The notes under the pieces were generated by a model. That model saw only the letters and a list, made by a program, of their open reading frames with translations, ran no database searches and was not told where the DNA came from. A stretch of 64,000 bases of DNA, taken from Sphingopyxis chilensis. Lineage in GTDB: Bacteria; Pseudomonadota; Alphaproteobacteria; Sphingomonadales; Sphingomonadaceae. This document shows positions 52,222 to 61,782 of the stretch, piece after piece. The translations under genes were made by a program, and so were the position numbers. Position 1 is the first letter of the stretch, and every line of letters starts with the position of its first letter. The stretch spans positions 3,071,501 through 3,135,500 of the forward strand of contig NZ_CP142394.1 of NCBI RefSeq assembly GCF_035930445.1, given 5' to 3'.

Positions 52222-53337
52222 TCAGGCGAGTGCCTGTTCGACAGGCACATAATCGGTTCCGATCGCTTCGGCTACGGCCTCGAACGTCACCTTACCGTTC
52301 CAAACGTTCAAACCCTGCGCAAGATGCACGTCGCGTTTCAAAGCTTCCTTCCAGCCGAGGTCGGCGATGCGCAGCGCGTGCGGCAGGGTGACGTTGTTCA
52401 GCGCATAGGTGCTGGTGCGCGCGACCGCGCCGGGCATATTGGCGACGGCATAATGGACGATGCCGTCGACGACATAGGTCGGGTCGGCGTGGGTCGTCGC
52501 GTGGCTCGTCTCGAAGCAGCCGCCCTGGTCGATCGCGACGTCGACGAGCACCGAGCCCGGACGCATCGTGCCGAGCATCTCGCGCGTGACGAGCTTCGGC
52601 GCCTCGGCGCCGGGGATCAGCACCGCGCCGATGACGAGGTCGGCCTCGGCGACGCATTCGGCGAGGTTCGCACGGTTCGAGAACCGCGTCTTCGCACGCG
52701 CCTCGAAGAAGGTGCCGACACGCTCGAGCACTTCGGGATCGCGGTCGAGGATGGTGACATCGGCGCCGAGGCCAGCTGCCATCTGCGCCGCGTTGAAGCC
52801 GACGACGCCGCCGCCGATCACGCAGATCTTGCCCGGCGCGACGCCGGGGACGCCGCCGAGCAGCACGCCGCGGCCGCCATGCGCCTTTTCGAGCGCGGTC
52901 GCGCCGGCCTGGATCGACATGCGCCCCGCGACCTGGCTCATCGGCTTCAGCAGCGGCAGGCCGCCATGCGGGCTCGTGACGGTTTCATAGGCGATGCACA
53001 CGGCGCCCGATTTCATCAGGTCGCGCGTCTGGTCGGGATCGGGCGCGAGGTGGAGATAGGTATAGAGGATCTGACCGGGGCGCAGCATCGCGCGCTCGAC
53101 CGGCTGGGGTTCCTTGACCTTCACGACCATCTCGCACTGCGCGAAAATCTCTTCGGCGGTCGCGACGATCTCGGCGCCCGCCTGTTCGTAAAAGCGGTCA
53201 TGTGCACCGATGCCTTCGCCCGCGCCGGTCTCGACGAGCACGCGGTGGCCGTGGACGACGAGTTCGCGCGCGCTCTCGGGGGTCAGCCCGACACGATATT
53301 CGTGGTTCTTGATTTCCCTGGGGGTGCCGATGATCAT
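52222..53337 (-). CDS. ald: Alanine dehydrogenase
   Basis: 371 residues. [20 protein letters not shown], the pyruvate/NAD-site blocks [19 protein letters not shown], and the Rossmann motif [21 protein letters not shown]-terminal [16 protein letters not shown]. Converts alanine to pyruvate and ammonia with NAD. Divergent from an Lrp-type gene, the usual arrangement for alanine catabolism. Confidence 0.97.
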   Translation of the reverse strand: MIIGTPREIKNHEYRVGLTPESARELVVHGHRVLVETGAGEGIGAHDRFYEQAGAEIVATAEEIFAQCEMVVKVKEPQPVERAMLRPGQILYTYLHLAPDPDQTRDLMKSGAVCIAYETVTSPHGGLPLLKPMSQVAGRMSIQAGATALEKAHGGRGVLLGGVPGVAPGKICVIGGGVVGFNAAQMAAGLGADVTILDRDPEVLERVGTFFEARAKTRFSNRANLAECVAEADLVIGAVLIPGAEAPKLVTREMLGTMRPGSVLVDVAIDQGGCFETSHATTHADPTYVVDGIVHYAVANMPGAVARTSTYALNNVTLPHALRIADLGWKEALKRDVHLAQGLNVWNGKVTFEAVAEAIGTDYVPVEQALA

Positions 53338-53434
53338 GGTCGCTCTCCGAATATGAACGTCCTCGGCGACCGACAGCGGCCGCCGAAAACTTTCGGCGCT
53401 TTTAGCAGAAACGCGCCGCGAGGTGCTTGCATAT

Positions 53435-53447
53435 GAATCGCGGATTC
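53435..53447. promoter_or_regulatory. Palindrome between ald and its Lrp-type regulator
   Basis: GAATC-GCG-GATTC, perfect arms, in the 157-base divergent spacer. A likely binding site for the Lrp-family regulator. Each arm is also a GANTC methylation site, so a CcrM effect is an alternative reading. Confidence 0.5.
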
Positions 53448-53494
53448 GCGAGTATCACGCACAGATTTTGCGCATAATGAGCAAAGGACGCACA

Positions 53495-53962
53495 ATGATC
53501 GACCGGATCGATGCAAAGCTGCTCGACTTGCTGCAACGCACCGGGCCGCGTCCGGCGGCCGAACTGGGCGACATCGTCGGGCTGTCGGCCTCGGCGTGCC
53601 ATCGCCGCATCCGCGCGCTGGAGGCGGCGGGGATCATTACGGGCTATTCGGCAAGGCTCGATCCCGAACGCATTGGGCTGGGGCTCGACGTCTTCGTCGA
53701 CATCAGCCTGACCTCGCAGAGCGAAGACGCGCTGACCGCCTTCGAGAGCGCGGTCAAAAGTTTCGACGAAATCCTCGAATGTCAGCTTCTTTCGGGAGCT
53801 TCCGACTATCGCTTGCGCGTGGCCGCGCGCAATGTCGCCGATTTCGACCGATTGCACCGCCATTGCCTCTCGCGCCTGCCCGGCGTCGCGGCGATGCATA
53901 GCGCCTTTGCGCTGCGCACGATCAAGGCGTTCGAGGGCTATCCGGTTCCTCCCGCGGGTTAA
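53495..53962 (+). CDS. Lrp/AsnC family regulator of alanine dehydrogenase (putative)
   Basis: 155 residues from [18 protein letters not shown], seven bases after AAAGGA; upstream in-frame ATGs (53423, 53477) lack spacing. Helix-turn-helix [21 protein letters not shown]; ligand domain with [18 protein letters not shown]. Divergence from ald suggests alanine-responsive activation, as for AldR/PutR-type regulators. Confidence 0.93.
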   Translation: MIDRIDAKLLDLLQRTGPRPAAELGDIVGLSASACHRRIRALEAAGIITGYSARLDPERIGLGLDVFVDISLTSQSEDALTAFESAVKSFDEILECQLLSGASDYRLRVAARNVADFDRLHRHCLSRLPGVAAMHSAFALRTIKAFEGYPVPPAG

Positions 53963-54065
53963 CGGCGCATTTACCACTGATGCCGCATATCCCGTTCACC
54001 AGTTTCGCAGGATGAATGCGGGCGACAGACCCGCGCGTCTTTGGGGTGATCAGGGAAGCAGGATC

Positions 54066-55418
54066 ATGGTGAAGGAAAATCCGATTCATAAGCAGCAGAT
54101 CGATCCGATTTTGATGTCGGAGCGTTTTCCCTATTACGATCTCGACGGCCGTCTGGCCGCCTGCGGAACCGAAATCCACACGATCATCGCCGGCCGCGAA
54201 GAAGCGGTCGCGCGCGCCTATTGGGACGCGTTCAACCAGCTTCCCGACCCGGACCGCAAGGTCGAGGGCGAGCTTTACGACAGCTATGTCCGCGGCAGCG
54301 CGCGTCACACGACGGTCAAATATGCCGACGCCGCCGGCCAGGAGGTCGCGACGATCGCCTGCCAGAACACGCATATGGCGCGGCGGGTGAAGCTGCCGCT
54401 CGCCTCGGTCATGTCGTGCATCGCCGAAAGCCACCGCCTCACGATCGAATATGTCGTCGAAGCCTGCATCGGTGATCCCGAGCGGCTGGCGCGGCTGACG
54501 AGCGCGATCAACCGGCTCGCGCTGCTCGAGTTCGACATCATGCAGCGTTACGCGGCGAAGCTCGACCGCGCGGTATTTTCGAGCGAGCGGCAGACGCTCG
54601 CGGGCGATTTCGACCGCTCGATCGCCTCGCTGGTCCAGGACACCGACGGGGTGCGCGAACAACTTGCCAAACAAGCCGCCTCTGCCGACCAGGCCGCGAA
54701 GGGCATGATCGCCAAGACGAGCGAGGTCGCCGCGGCGTCCGAACAGTCGGCGATGGCGATGCGCGAGGCCGCATCGACCGCCGCGGGCCTGATCCGCGCG
54801 ATCGAGGATGCGCGGAGCGAAGTCGAAGCCTCGGCGACCGTCGCGACGCGCGCGTCGGAACAGGCGGGCGAAGCCGTCGCCATGTCCGAAGCTCTGTCGC
54901 ATCACGCCGAATCGATCGAATCGATCCTCGGCCTGATCCGCGAGATCGCCGGGCAGACCAACCTCCTCGCGCTCAACGCCACGATCGAGGCGGCGCGCGC
55001 GGGCGAATCGGGTCGCGGTTTTGCCGTCGTGGCGCAGGAGGTGAAGAGCCTCGCCAATGAAACCGCGCGCGCCACGGACGACATCGCCGGCAAGATCACC
55101 GCGATCCAGCAGGCGACCAAGGGATCGGTCAGCGCAAACCAGTCGATCCAGCAGACGATCGTCGAGGTGCAAAACTCGGCGCAGCGCATTCGCGACGCGA
55201 TGGACGCGCAGGCGCAGACGGTCACGTCGATCACCGCGGCGGTCGACGAAACCGCGCTCGCCGCCGATTCGATGTCGTCGACGATCGCAAGCATCCGCAA
55301 CGATTCGGGCATGGTCGCGAGCGAAATCAGCGTGCTGAGCCAGGAATTCGCCAAAATGGGTGGCCGCCTCCAGCAACTCGAGCAGGCCGCTAGCGAATTC
55401 AGCCGCCGCGTGGCGTAA
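54066..55418 (+). CDS. Soluble methyl-accepting chemotaxis protein with globin-like sensor domain
   Basis: 450 residues without any membrane helix. Residues about 18-165 are all-helical and resemble protoglobin/globin-coupled sensors ([40 protein letters not shown] with a candidate heme His). Residues 165-450 are the signalling domain; the hairpin tip is [20 protein letters not shown] followed by [20 protein letters not shown]. There is no HAMP and no CheR-tether pentapeptide at the end (ends SRRVA). Likely an oxygen or redox sensor in the cytoplasm. No che genes in the window. Confidence 0.88.
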   Translation: MVKENPIHKQQIDPILMSERFPYYDLDGRLAACGTEIHTIIAGREEAVARAYWDAFNQLPDPDRKVEGELYDSYVRGSARHTTVKYADAAGQEVATIACQNTHMARRVKLPLASVMSCIAESHRLTIEYVVEACIGDPERLARLTSAINRLALLEFDIMQRYAAKLDRAVFSSERQTLAGDFDRSIASLVQDTDGVREQLAKQAASADQAAKGMIAKTSEVAAASEQSAMAMREAASTAAGLIRAIEDARSEVEASATVATRASEQAGEAVAMSEALSHHAESIESILGLIREIAGQTNLLALNATIEAARAGESGRGFAVVAQEVKSLANETARATDDIAGKITAIQQATKGSVSANQSIQQTIVEVQNSAQRIRDAMDAQAQTVTSITAAVDETALAADSMSSTIASIRNDSGMVASEISVLSQEFAKMGGRLQQLEQAASEFSRRVA

Positions 55419-55503
55419 ATTCACCTACGTCAGCGTCATAGCGGAGAGGGCACTTCGCTCGCTCCCGCTTGGCAAGCCCTGCCCCGCTGCCTAAGGCGGA
55501 GGC

Positions 55504-56211
55504 ATGAACACGCATATCCTGATCACCGGCGCGAGCCGCGGCATCGGCGCCGCGATCGCGGACGCCCTCACCGGTGACGCAACGAAGGTGGTCGCGCTGT
55601 CGAGCGCCGACGGCGACCTGGCCGACCCCACGACCCCCGACCGGCTGTGGCAGGCGAGCCTCGACCGGCTGGACGGTCGCATCGACGTGCTCGTCAACAA
55701 CGCCGGCGTGTTCGAAGCCAATCCGCTGGGTGACCCCAACGCCGACTGGCTCGCGAACTGGAACCGCACGATGCAGGTCAATCTGACGTCGAGCGCGCAA
55801 TTGTGCCGCCATGCAGTGCTGCACTGGCACGAGCGCGGCAGCCCGGGTGAAAAGACGGGCGGCCGCATCGTCAACATCGCAAGCCGCGCGGCGTACCGCG
55901 GCGACAGCCCCGCGCACTGGCATTATGCGGCATCGAAATCGGGCATGGTCGCGATGACCAAGACGATCGCGCGCGCCTATGCCAAGGACGGCATCCTCGC
56001 CTTTGCGATCTGTCCCGGCTTCACGATGACCGGAATGGCCGACGAATATCTCGCGAGCCGCGGCGGCGACAAATTGCTTGCCGACATTCCGCTGGGGCGC
56101 GTCGCGATGCCCGACGAGGTCGGCGAGATGGCGCGCTGGTGCGCGCTCGATGCGCCGGCGTCGATGACCGGCGCGGTTCTCGACGTCAACGGCGCAAGCT
56201 ATGTGCGCTAG
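55504..56211 (+). CDS. Short-chain dehydrogenase/reductase
   Basis: 235 residues, classical SDR: TGASRGIG at 8-15 (cofactor), NNAG, Ser in NIASRAA and the YxxxK pair in HYAASKSG; C-terminal MTGAVLDVNGASYVR. A short loop after the cofactor site (SSADGDLADPTTPD) fits NAD/NADP binding without preference that I can read. Substrate unknown. Three bases separate it from prmA, so they are likely co-transcribed. Confidence 0.94.
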   Translation: MNTHILITGASRGIGAAIADALTGDATKVVALSSADGDLADPTTPDRLWQASLDRLDGRIDVLVNNAGVFEANPLGDPNADWLANWNRTMQVNLTSSAQLCRHAVLHWHERGSPGEKTGGRIVNIASRAAYRGDSPAHWHYAASKSGMVAMTKTIARAYAKDGILAFAICPGFTMTGMADEYLASRGGDKLLADIPLGRVAMPDEVGEMARWCALDAPASMTGAVLDVNGASYVR

Positions 56212-56214
56212 ACC

Positions 56215-57186
56215 ATGAGCTGGGTCATCTCGCTCCCCTGCACCCGCGCCGAGGCGGAGGCGTTGTCGGGCGATATCCCCGAACTCGACGCGATGCCCGA
56301 AGCGCCCGTTGTCGTGACGCGCGAGATCGACGAGAATGCGGGCCTGTGGCAACTCGACGCCTATATGGACGCCAAGCCCGGGGCAGATCTGGTAAAGCTG
56401 CTCCAGTCGTTCCTGCCCAGCGCGCAGGGCCGCAAGCCCGTCGTCCAAGAATTGCCCGAGGAAGATTGGGTGACACTGAGCCAGCAGGGGCTCGAACCCG
56501 TTCAGGCAGGGCGCTTTTTCGTTCACACCAGCAGCTATGCCGATCGCGTGCCGCCCGGCACGACGCCGTTCCTGATCGATGCGAGCCAAGCCTTCGGAAC
56601 CGGCGGCCACGACACGACGGCGGGCTGCCTCGCCATGCTCGACCGGCTCGCGCGGCAAGGCGCGAGCCCGCGAAACATCGCCGACATCGGCACCGGGACG
56701 GGACTGCTTGCCTTTGCCGCGATGGCATTGTGGCCGCGCGCGAAGGCGATCGCTTCGGACATCGACCCCGCGAGCATTTTCGTGACGCGCGACAATGCGG
56801 GCATCAACGGGGTGCCCCTCGGTCGCGGCGGCGGGCGGCTCGCGCTCGCGGTCGCACCGGGAACCGACCACCCCGCAATCCGCCACCGCTCGCCCTATGA
56901 CCTGGTCGTCGCCAATATTCTCGCGGGGCCACTGATCACCCTCGCCCCCGATATTGCTGCGGCCACCGCGCCGGGCGGCCATGCGATCCTAGCGGGGCTG
57001 ATCGCGCGTCAGATGGAGCCGGTGCTCGCCGCCTATCGCGCGCAGGGCTTTCGTCTCGCCACGCGCGGGGGCAGCGCCGAGTGGCCGTGCCTGCTGCTCG
57101 TCAAGCGCCGCCGCTACGGCTGGCGGCGCAAGGAGCGCGCCTTCCACCGCGCCAATCCGTCGGACGCCAGCTTCGGCAGCTGGTAG
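56215..57186 (+). CDS. prmA: Ribosomal protein L11 methyltransferase
   Basis: 323 residues. N-terminal substrate domain (DIPELDAMPEAP, EDWVTLSQQGLEPVQAGRF) and SAM-binding core: FGTGGHDTTAGCLAML, DIGTGTGLLAFAA, ASDIDPASI, and VVANILAGPLITLAP. Trimethylates several amino groups of L11. About 30 residues of basic C-terminal tail (KRRRYGWRRKERAFHR) exceed the E. coli protein, usual in sphingomonads. Confidence 0.96.
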   Translation: MSWVISLPCTRAEAEALSGDIPELDAMPEAPVVVTREIDENAGLWQLDAYMDAKPGADLVKLLQSFLPSAQGRKPVVQELPEEDWVTLSQQGLEPVQAGRFFVHTSSYADRVPPGTTPFLIDASQAFGTGGHDTTAGCLAMLDRLARQGASPRNIADIGTGTGLLAFAAMALWPRAKAIASDIDPASIFVTRDNAGINGVPLGRGGGRLALAVAPGTDHPAIRHRSPYDLVVANILAGPLITLAPDIAAATAPGGHAILAGLIARQMEPVLAAYRAQGFRLATRGGSAEWPCLLLVKRRRYGWRRKERAFHRANPSDASFGSW

Positions 57187-57246
57187 CTAAATGGTAGATT
57201 TTTCTCGGTGATTTGATAGCCTTCGCCATCATCGGGAGAATCGGCC

Positions 57247-58059
57247 ATGAGCCTGTTTATCACCCTTGCCCTGCTCGCCGCTGCCCCCGCCGCTGGAGAG
57301 GACCCCGATTCCATCATCGTGACCGGCATCCCCGACGCGAAGCGGGAAGAGCGCAAGCGCGCCGCCGAATTCGTGCGCCGCGCGGGCGTCGCGCAGCTCG
57401 AACCCGTCGCGCGGTGGATCGCACCCGTATGCCCGCGCACCTTGGGCGTCGCCGCCAAGATCGCCGGGATCGTCGATGATAGGATTCGCGAGGTGGCGAC
57501 CGCGGCGGGAGCACCGGTGGCGCCGACCCCATGCACCCCCAATATCGCGGTGATCTTTACCGACAATGGCGACGGGCTGACCCGCGCGATTCTCGACAAA
57601 TCGCCGCGACTGGCCGCCGCGCTATCATCGACGGAACGCGAGCGCCTCGTGCAAGGCGACGGGCCGATCCGCTGGTGGTACGGCACGCGCGACGAAAGCC
57701 GCGACGGGATGCCAACGACCGACGGTATACTCAAGCAGTATAACAGCAGCATCGTCAGCACGCAGGTGGTGCGCGCGCTGCGATCCGCGACGGTCATCGT
57801 CGATGCCGAGCAGGCCGACGGCACGTTGCTCGATGCGGTCGCGTCCTACACCGCGATGGTCGCGCTCGCCGAACTCAACAGCGATCCGCCGCCGCCCAAG
57901 GATTCGATCATGGGGCTGTTCGGCGACGAGCCGGAGCATCGCTCGCTGTCGGGCAAAGATATGGCGCTGTTGCGCGGAATCTACAGCCTGCCACCCGACC
58001 GCGAAGCCTATCAGCACCGGCGCCGACTGGTCGGAGCCGTCCGCAAAGGCGAGGAATGA
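57247..58059 (+). CDS. Exported protein of unknown function
   Basis: 270 residues, signal peptide (MSLFITLALLAAAPAAG). The mature start DSIIVTGIPDAKREERKRAAEFVR recalls other sphingomonad secreted proteins; a conserved-looking core is VARWIAPVCPRTLGV with Cys and a second Cys in PTPCTPNIAVIFTDNGD. GPIRWWYGTRDESRDG follows. No catalytic motif recognised. I know related entries only as hypothetical proteins. It ends four bases from the convergent phhA gene. Confidence 0.75.
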   Translation: MSLFITLALLAAAPAAGEDPDSIIVTGIPDAKREERKRAAEFVRRAGVAQLEPVARWIAPVCPRTLGVAAKIAGIVDDRIREVATAAGAPVAPTPCTPNIAVIFTDNGDGLTRAILDKSPRLAAALSSTERERLVQGDGPIRWWYGTRDESRDGMPTTDGILKQYNSSIVSTQVVRALRSATVIVDAEQADGTLLDAVASYTAMVALAELNSDPPPPKDSIMGLFGDEPEHRSLSGKDMALLRGIYSLPPDREAYQHRRRLVGAVRKGEE

Positions 58060-58062
58060 CGG

Positions 58063-58941
58063 TCAGCCGCTCTTTGCGAGCGCATAGTCCTGCGTGCCGT
58101 GCGTGATCACCGCGTCGTCGGGCAGGATATCGGCGATCGGGATCGGCGGCAGCGCGGCATTCTGCGCATAAAGCGGCGCGAAATCGGTGTTCACCGTCGT
58201 GTCGAGCAACTGGTCGAGGCTCTCGATCACAAAATAATTCTGCTGGAAATCGTCGATCCGGTAGTCGGTGCGCATCACGCGGGCGAGGTCGAAACCGATA
58301 CGGTTCGGGCTGTCCGAATCGAGTGCGAAGACACTTTCGGCGAAGGAAGAGACGATGCCAGCCCCATAGATGCGCAGCCCGCCGGCTTCGCGGATCAGGC
58401 CGAATTCGACCGTATACCAATAAAGCCGCGCGAGCTGTTTCAGCGCATCGAATTTCAGGCTTCTGAGGCCTCCTTCGCCGTAGGCAACCATATAGTCCGC
58501 GAACACCGGGTCGGCGAGCATCGGGACATGGCCGAACACGTCATGGAAGACGTCGGGTTCCTGCAGATAGTCGAGCTGTTCGGGGGTGCGGATGAAATTG
58601 CCCGCCGGAAAGCGCCGGTTTGCGAGATGGTCGAAGAAAACATCGTCGGGAACGAGCCCCGGCACCGCGACGACCTGCCACCCCGTCGCGGCCATCAGCC
58701 GCGCGTTGAGCTCGCGATAATCGGGAATGCCCGGCTTTTCGAGGCGCAGCACGTCGATGCCGCGCAGGAAGGCCTCCGACGCGCGGCCGGGCAGCATGTC
58801 CGACTGCCGCGCAAAGAGGCGGTCCCACATCGCATGTTCGTTGGCGGTGAAGGCGTCCCAATCTTGCGGAATCGTCCAGTCGGCGGCGGCGCCCGGCGGC
58901 GGCGTGTCATGGACGTGGGTAAACTGGCTTTCCATGGACAA
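58063..58941 (-). CDS. phhA: Phenylalanine 4-monooxygenase
   Basis: 292 residues, the bacterial length. Iron ligands are His/His in DVFHDVFGHVPMLADPVFADY and the Glu in ARLYWYTVEFGLI; IYGAGIVSSFAES follows. It hydroxylates phenylalanine to tyrosine with tetrahydropterin. The companion pterin dehydratase phhB is not adjacent. Lies 33 bases after modC on the same strand, so read-through from the mod operon is possible. Confidence 0.96.
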   Translation of the reverse strand: MSMESQFTHVHDTPPPGAAADWTIPQDWDAFTANEHAMWDRLFARQSDMLPGRASEAFLRGIDVLRLEKPGIPDYRELNARLMAATGWQVVAVPGLVPDDVFFDHLANRRFPAGNFIRTPEQLDYLQEPDVFHDVFGHVPMLADPVFADYMVAYGEGGLRSLKFDALKQLARLYWYTVEFGLIREAGGLRIYGAGIVSSFAESVFALDSDSPNRIGFDLARVMRTDYRIDDFQQNYFVIESLDQLLDTTVNTDFAPLYAQNAALPPIPIADILPDDAVITHGTQDYALAKSG

Positions 58942-58974
58942 GCTTCTATCATCAAAATGGTTTCAAGTGAAACT

Positions 58975-59613
58975 TTATTCGCCGATTTCCACGACCTGCG
59001 TTGCAAGGCGATCGACCTCGGCGCGGTCGTGACTGACATACAGGATCGGTAGCCCCAGCTCGTCGCGAATCCGCTCGATCACCTTCATGATATCGCCCCG
59101 CCGCGCGGCGTCGAGCGAGGACAAGGGTTCGTCCATCAACAGGATTTCGGGACCCGCCAGGAGCGCGCGGCCGATCGCGACGCGCTGCGCCTCGCCGCCC
59201 GACAGGCCTTGCGGCCAGCGATCGAGAAGATGATCGATGCCGAGAAATCGCGTGGCTTCGTCGAGGCTCATCCAGCGGTTCGCCGGCGGAGCGAGATCGA
59301 GACCATAAGTCAGGTTCGCACGGACGCGGCGATGCGGGAACAACCGGCCGTCCTGAAAGACATAGCCGACGCGCCGCGCCTCGGGCGACAGGTCGGTCGC
59401 GCTATCGAACAGGGTGCGGTCGCCGACGCGGATATGCCCCCGATCGGGGCGAAGCAGCCCCGCGACCATGTTGAGAATACTCGTCTTGCCCGCGCCCGAA
59501 GGGCCGAAAAGCGCGGTCAGCCCCGGGCCGGCGGCGAAGCGCGCGGCGATGACCCGGTCGCCGAGGCGGCGGGTGACGTCGATATCAATCGCCACGACGC
59601 TGCCTTTCGCCAT
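58975..59613 (-). CDS. modC: Molybdate ABC transporter ATPase lacking the TOBE/MOP domain
   Basis: 212 residues from MAKGSVVAIDIDV. Walker A GPSGAGKTS, signature LSGGEAQRVAIGRALL, Walker B ILLMDEPLSSLDA and switch His in YVSHDRAE are present. E. coli ModC has about 350 residues with a C-terminal TOBE/MOP regulatory domain that binds molybdate; this protein stops right after the ATPase. So trans-inhibition by molybdate is probably absent. It overlaps the modB end by 29 bases. Confidence 0.93.
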   Translation of the reverse strand: MAKGSVVAIDIDVTRRLGDRVIAARFAAGPGLTALFGPSGAGKTSILNMVAGLLRPDRGHIRVGDRTLFDSATDLSPEARRVGYVFQDGRLFPHRRVRANLTYGLDLAPPANRWMSLDEATRFLGIDHLLDRWPQGLSGGEAQRVAIGRALLAGPEILLMDEPLSSLDAARRGDIMKVIERIRDELGLPILYVSHDRAEVDRLATQVVEIGE

Positions 59614-60280
59614 GGGTGCGGCGGACGAGCCATTCGGAAAGGATGAGCGCGCCGAGCGACAGCGCAACCGACAGGAGAGCGAGCCGCGTCACCATCGCCT
59701 CGCCCCCCGGAACCTGCAGCGCCGAATAGATGGCGAGTGGCAGCGTGCGCGTTTCGCCGGGGATGTTCGAGACGAAGGTGATCGTCGCGCCGAACTCGCC
59801 GATCGAGCGCGCGAAACCGAGCACGAGCGCAGCGAGGACACCCGGAAGCGCGAGCGGCAGGCTGACGCTCCAGAAACAATGCCACGGCGTCGCGCCCAAT
59901 GTGCGCGCCGCGCCTTCCAGCCGCCGGTCGATCCCCTCGATCGACAGCCGCATCGCGCGCACCATCAACGGCAGCGCCATGATCGCCGCCGCGAGCGCGG
60001 CGCCAGTCCAGCGGAACATCAAGGTCGCACCGAACCAGCTTTCGAGCCAGCGGCCGACGGGGCCGAGCGGGCCGAAGGCGATGAGCAGCAGCCAGCCCGT
60101 GACGACGGGCGGCAGGACGAGCGGCAGGTGGACGAGCGCGTCGAGGACGACGCGACCGGGGAAGCGATAACGCGCGAGAATCCATGCGAGGCCGAAGGCG
60201 ACAGGAAGCGTCGCGAGCACCGCTACGCCACCGACCTTCAGCGACAGCGCGACGATCCCCCACTCCTCCGGAGACAGCAT
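59585..60280 (-). CDS. modB: Molybdate ABC transporter permease
   Basis: 231 residues, five or six helices. The ATPase-contact loop is GAARTLGATPWHCFWSVSLPLALPG (EAA motif, about 140-164), and PLVLPPVVTGWLLL and FARSIGEFGATITFVSNIPG are typical ModB blocks. Start and the modA stop share one base (TGATG). Confidence 0.95.
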   Translation of the reverse strand: MLSPEEWGIVALSLKVGGVAVLATLPVAFGLAWILARYRFPGRVVLDALVHLPLVLPPVVTGWLLLIAFGPLGPVGRWLESWFGATLMFRWTGAALAAAIMALPLMVRAMRLSIEGIDRRLEGAARTLGATPWHCFWSVSLPLALPGVLAALVLGFARSIGEFGATITFVSNIPGETRTLPLAIYSALQVPGGEAMVTRLALLSVALSLGALILSEWLVRRTHGERQRRGD

Positions 60281-61044
60281 CAGGACGCCGAGAAGCCGTG
60301 GCGGGCGAAAATCGCGCGGCCCCGTTTCGAGAAGAGGAAGGCCCGGAAAGCCCCCGCATCCCTGTGCCGCGACGCCTTGAGCACCGCGACCGGATAGCGG
60401 ATCGGCGGATGGCTCGACGCGGGGAAGACCCCGACGATGCGCACCGCCGTCGACGCGCGCACGTCGGTCGCGTAGACGACACCGAAAGGCGCGGCGCCGC
60501 GCTCGACAAGCGCCAGCGCGGCGCGAACATTTTCGGCGGGCGCGACCCTGCCCGCGACGCCGCTCCAAACGCCGAGATGAGCGAGCGCGGCCTTCGCATA
60601 TTTGCCCGCGGGCACCGCGCCCGGATCGGCGAGCGCGAGGCGGCCCGAACCGAGCGCCCTCGCGAGCGGAAACCCGCGCGCGATCGTGAGCCTCGCGCGG
60701 CTGGCGGCGGGGGCGATCAGCACCAGCCGGTTGCCGAGCAGGGTCGCGCGCGTGCCCGCACGCAACATCCCCGCTTTCGCCGCGGCATCCATCCATGGCT
60801 CATCGGCCGAAAGAAAAAGATCGGCGGGCGCGCCCGCAATCACCTGCCGCGCGAGCGCCGACGAGGCGGCGAAAGAGAGGACGGGTTTGGGGTGACCCTT
60901 CGCGGCCCAGGCGTCGGCCGCTTCGGTGAGCGATTCCTGGAGGCTGGCCGCCGCAAGCACCACCGGGCCGCGCGCTCGTGCCATCGCGTCGGGCGCCAGC
61001 AGCAGCGCGAAAAGCAGTGGGAACAGGCGGAGGAGGCGGGCCAT
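60280..61044 (-). CDS. modA: Molybdate ABC transporter substrate-binding protein
   Basis: 254 residues from MARLLRLFPLLFALLLAP, a good signal peptide; an ATG nine codons upstream (61071) would overlap the regulator gene. Family blocks: VLAAASLQESLTEAADAWAA, FAASSALARQV, PADLFLSADEPWMD, NRLVLIAP and a GVVYATD segment. Binds molybdate or tungstate in the periplasm. The lone oxyanion ligands appear conserved (Ser in ASL and SSA). Confidence 0.95.
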   Translation of the reverse strand: MARLLRLFPLLFALLLAPDAMARARGPVVLAAASLQESLTEAADAWAAKGHPKPVLSFAASSALARQVIAGAPADLFLSADEPWMDAAAKAGMLRAGTRATLLGNRLVLIAPAASRARLTIARGFPLARALGSGRLALADPGAVPAGKYAKAALAHLGVWSGVAGRVAPAENVRAALALVERGAAPFGVVYATDVRASTAVRIVGVFPASSHPPIRYPVAVLKASRHRDAGAFRAFLFSKRGRAIFARHGFSAS

Positions 61045-61063
61045 CGGCGGAGCTATAGCGCCC

Positions 61064-61723
61064 TCACCCACCCTGCGAAAGCGGCGCGCGCAGCTCGATG
61101 TGGCCGTAACCGCAGATGAGCGCCCCGCGCGCGGCGAGTGCGCGGAGCGCCGCGCCGAGCGTCACGCGCGAGACGCCGAGCAGGTCGGCGAGCTGCTGCT
61201 GCGTCGCGCGAATGGTGCGGCCGTCGGGCGCCTCGGCGGCCATGGCGGTGAGAAGACGCCGCAATCGTTCGGCGGTCGGCAGCCGCCGCTCGGCATCGAT
61301 GATGTCGAGCGACACCGCGAGCTGCCGCCCCAGGCTGCGCAGCAGCAGCTCGGCCCAGCCGACATCCTCCTGCATCAGCCCGCGGAGCAGCGGGCGATCG
61401 ATCGCGATCAGCCGCGCAGGCCCGCTGGCGATCGCATCGACCTGGCGCTCCATGCCGGTGAAGAAGGCAAGCTCGCCGAAGATGTCGCCGGGCCCGAGCA
61501 CCGCGAAGGCGGTGAAGGCGCCGTCCTCGGCATAACGGCCAACGAGGACGTGCCCCTCGATCACCGCCCAGAAGGCATCGCCGGGATCGCCCTGATGCTG
61601 CACGAACTGGCCGTCGGCGAAGCCGCGCGGCTCGCGCGCCGCGAGCAAGCGGTCGCGCTCCCCGCCCGCGAGCCGCGTGCGCTCTGCGAGCGCCAATTGA
61701 TAACTTCTTTGCATTTCTGCCAC
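61064..61723 (-). CDS. Crp/Fnr family transcriptional regulator
   Basis: 219 residues. Cyclic-nucleotide-type beta barrel at about 30-110 (FVQHQGDPGDAFWAVIEGHV, LGPGDIFGELAFFTG) and a winged helix with ATQQQLADLLGVSRVTLGAA. No FNR cysteine cluster. First gene before modABC, in the place where ModE usually lies, so it probably links molybdate uptake to another signal. The start may be Met1 or Met4. Confidence 0.93.
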   Translation of the reverse strand: MAEMQRSYQLALAERTRLAGGERDRLLAAREPRGFADGQFVQHQGDPGDAFWAVIEGHVLVGRYAEDGAFTAFAVLGPGDIFGELAFFTGMERQVDAIASGPARLIAIDRPLLRGLMQEDVGWAELLLRSLGRQLAVSLDIIDAERRLPTAERLRRLLTAMAAEAPDGRTIRATQQQLADLLGVSRVTLGAALRALAARGALICGYGHIELRAPLSQGG

Positions 61724-61782
61724 CGCTTTTGCGGCACGGTGCGCGCAATAACAAGCGGCGAGGCCGCAACGGGAGATTTGGG

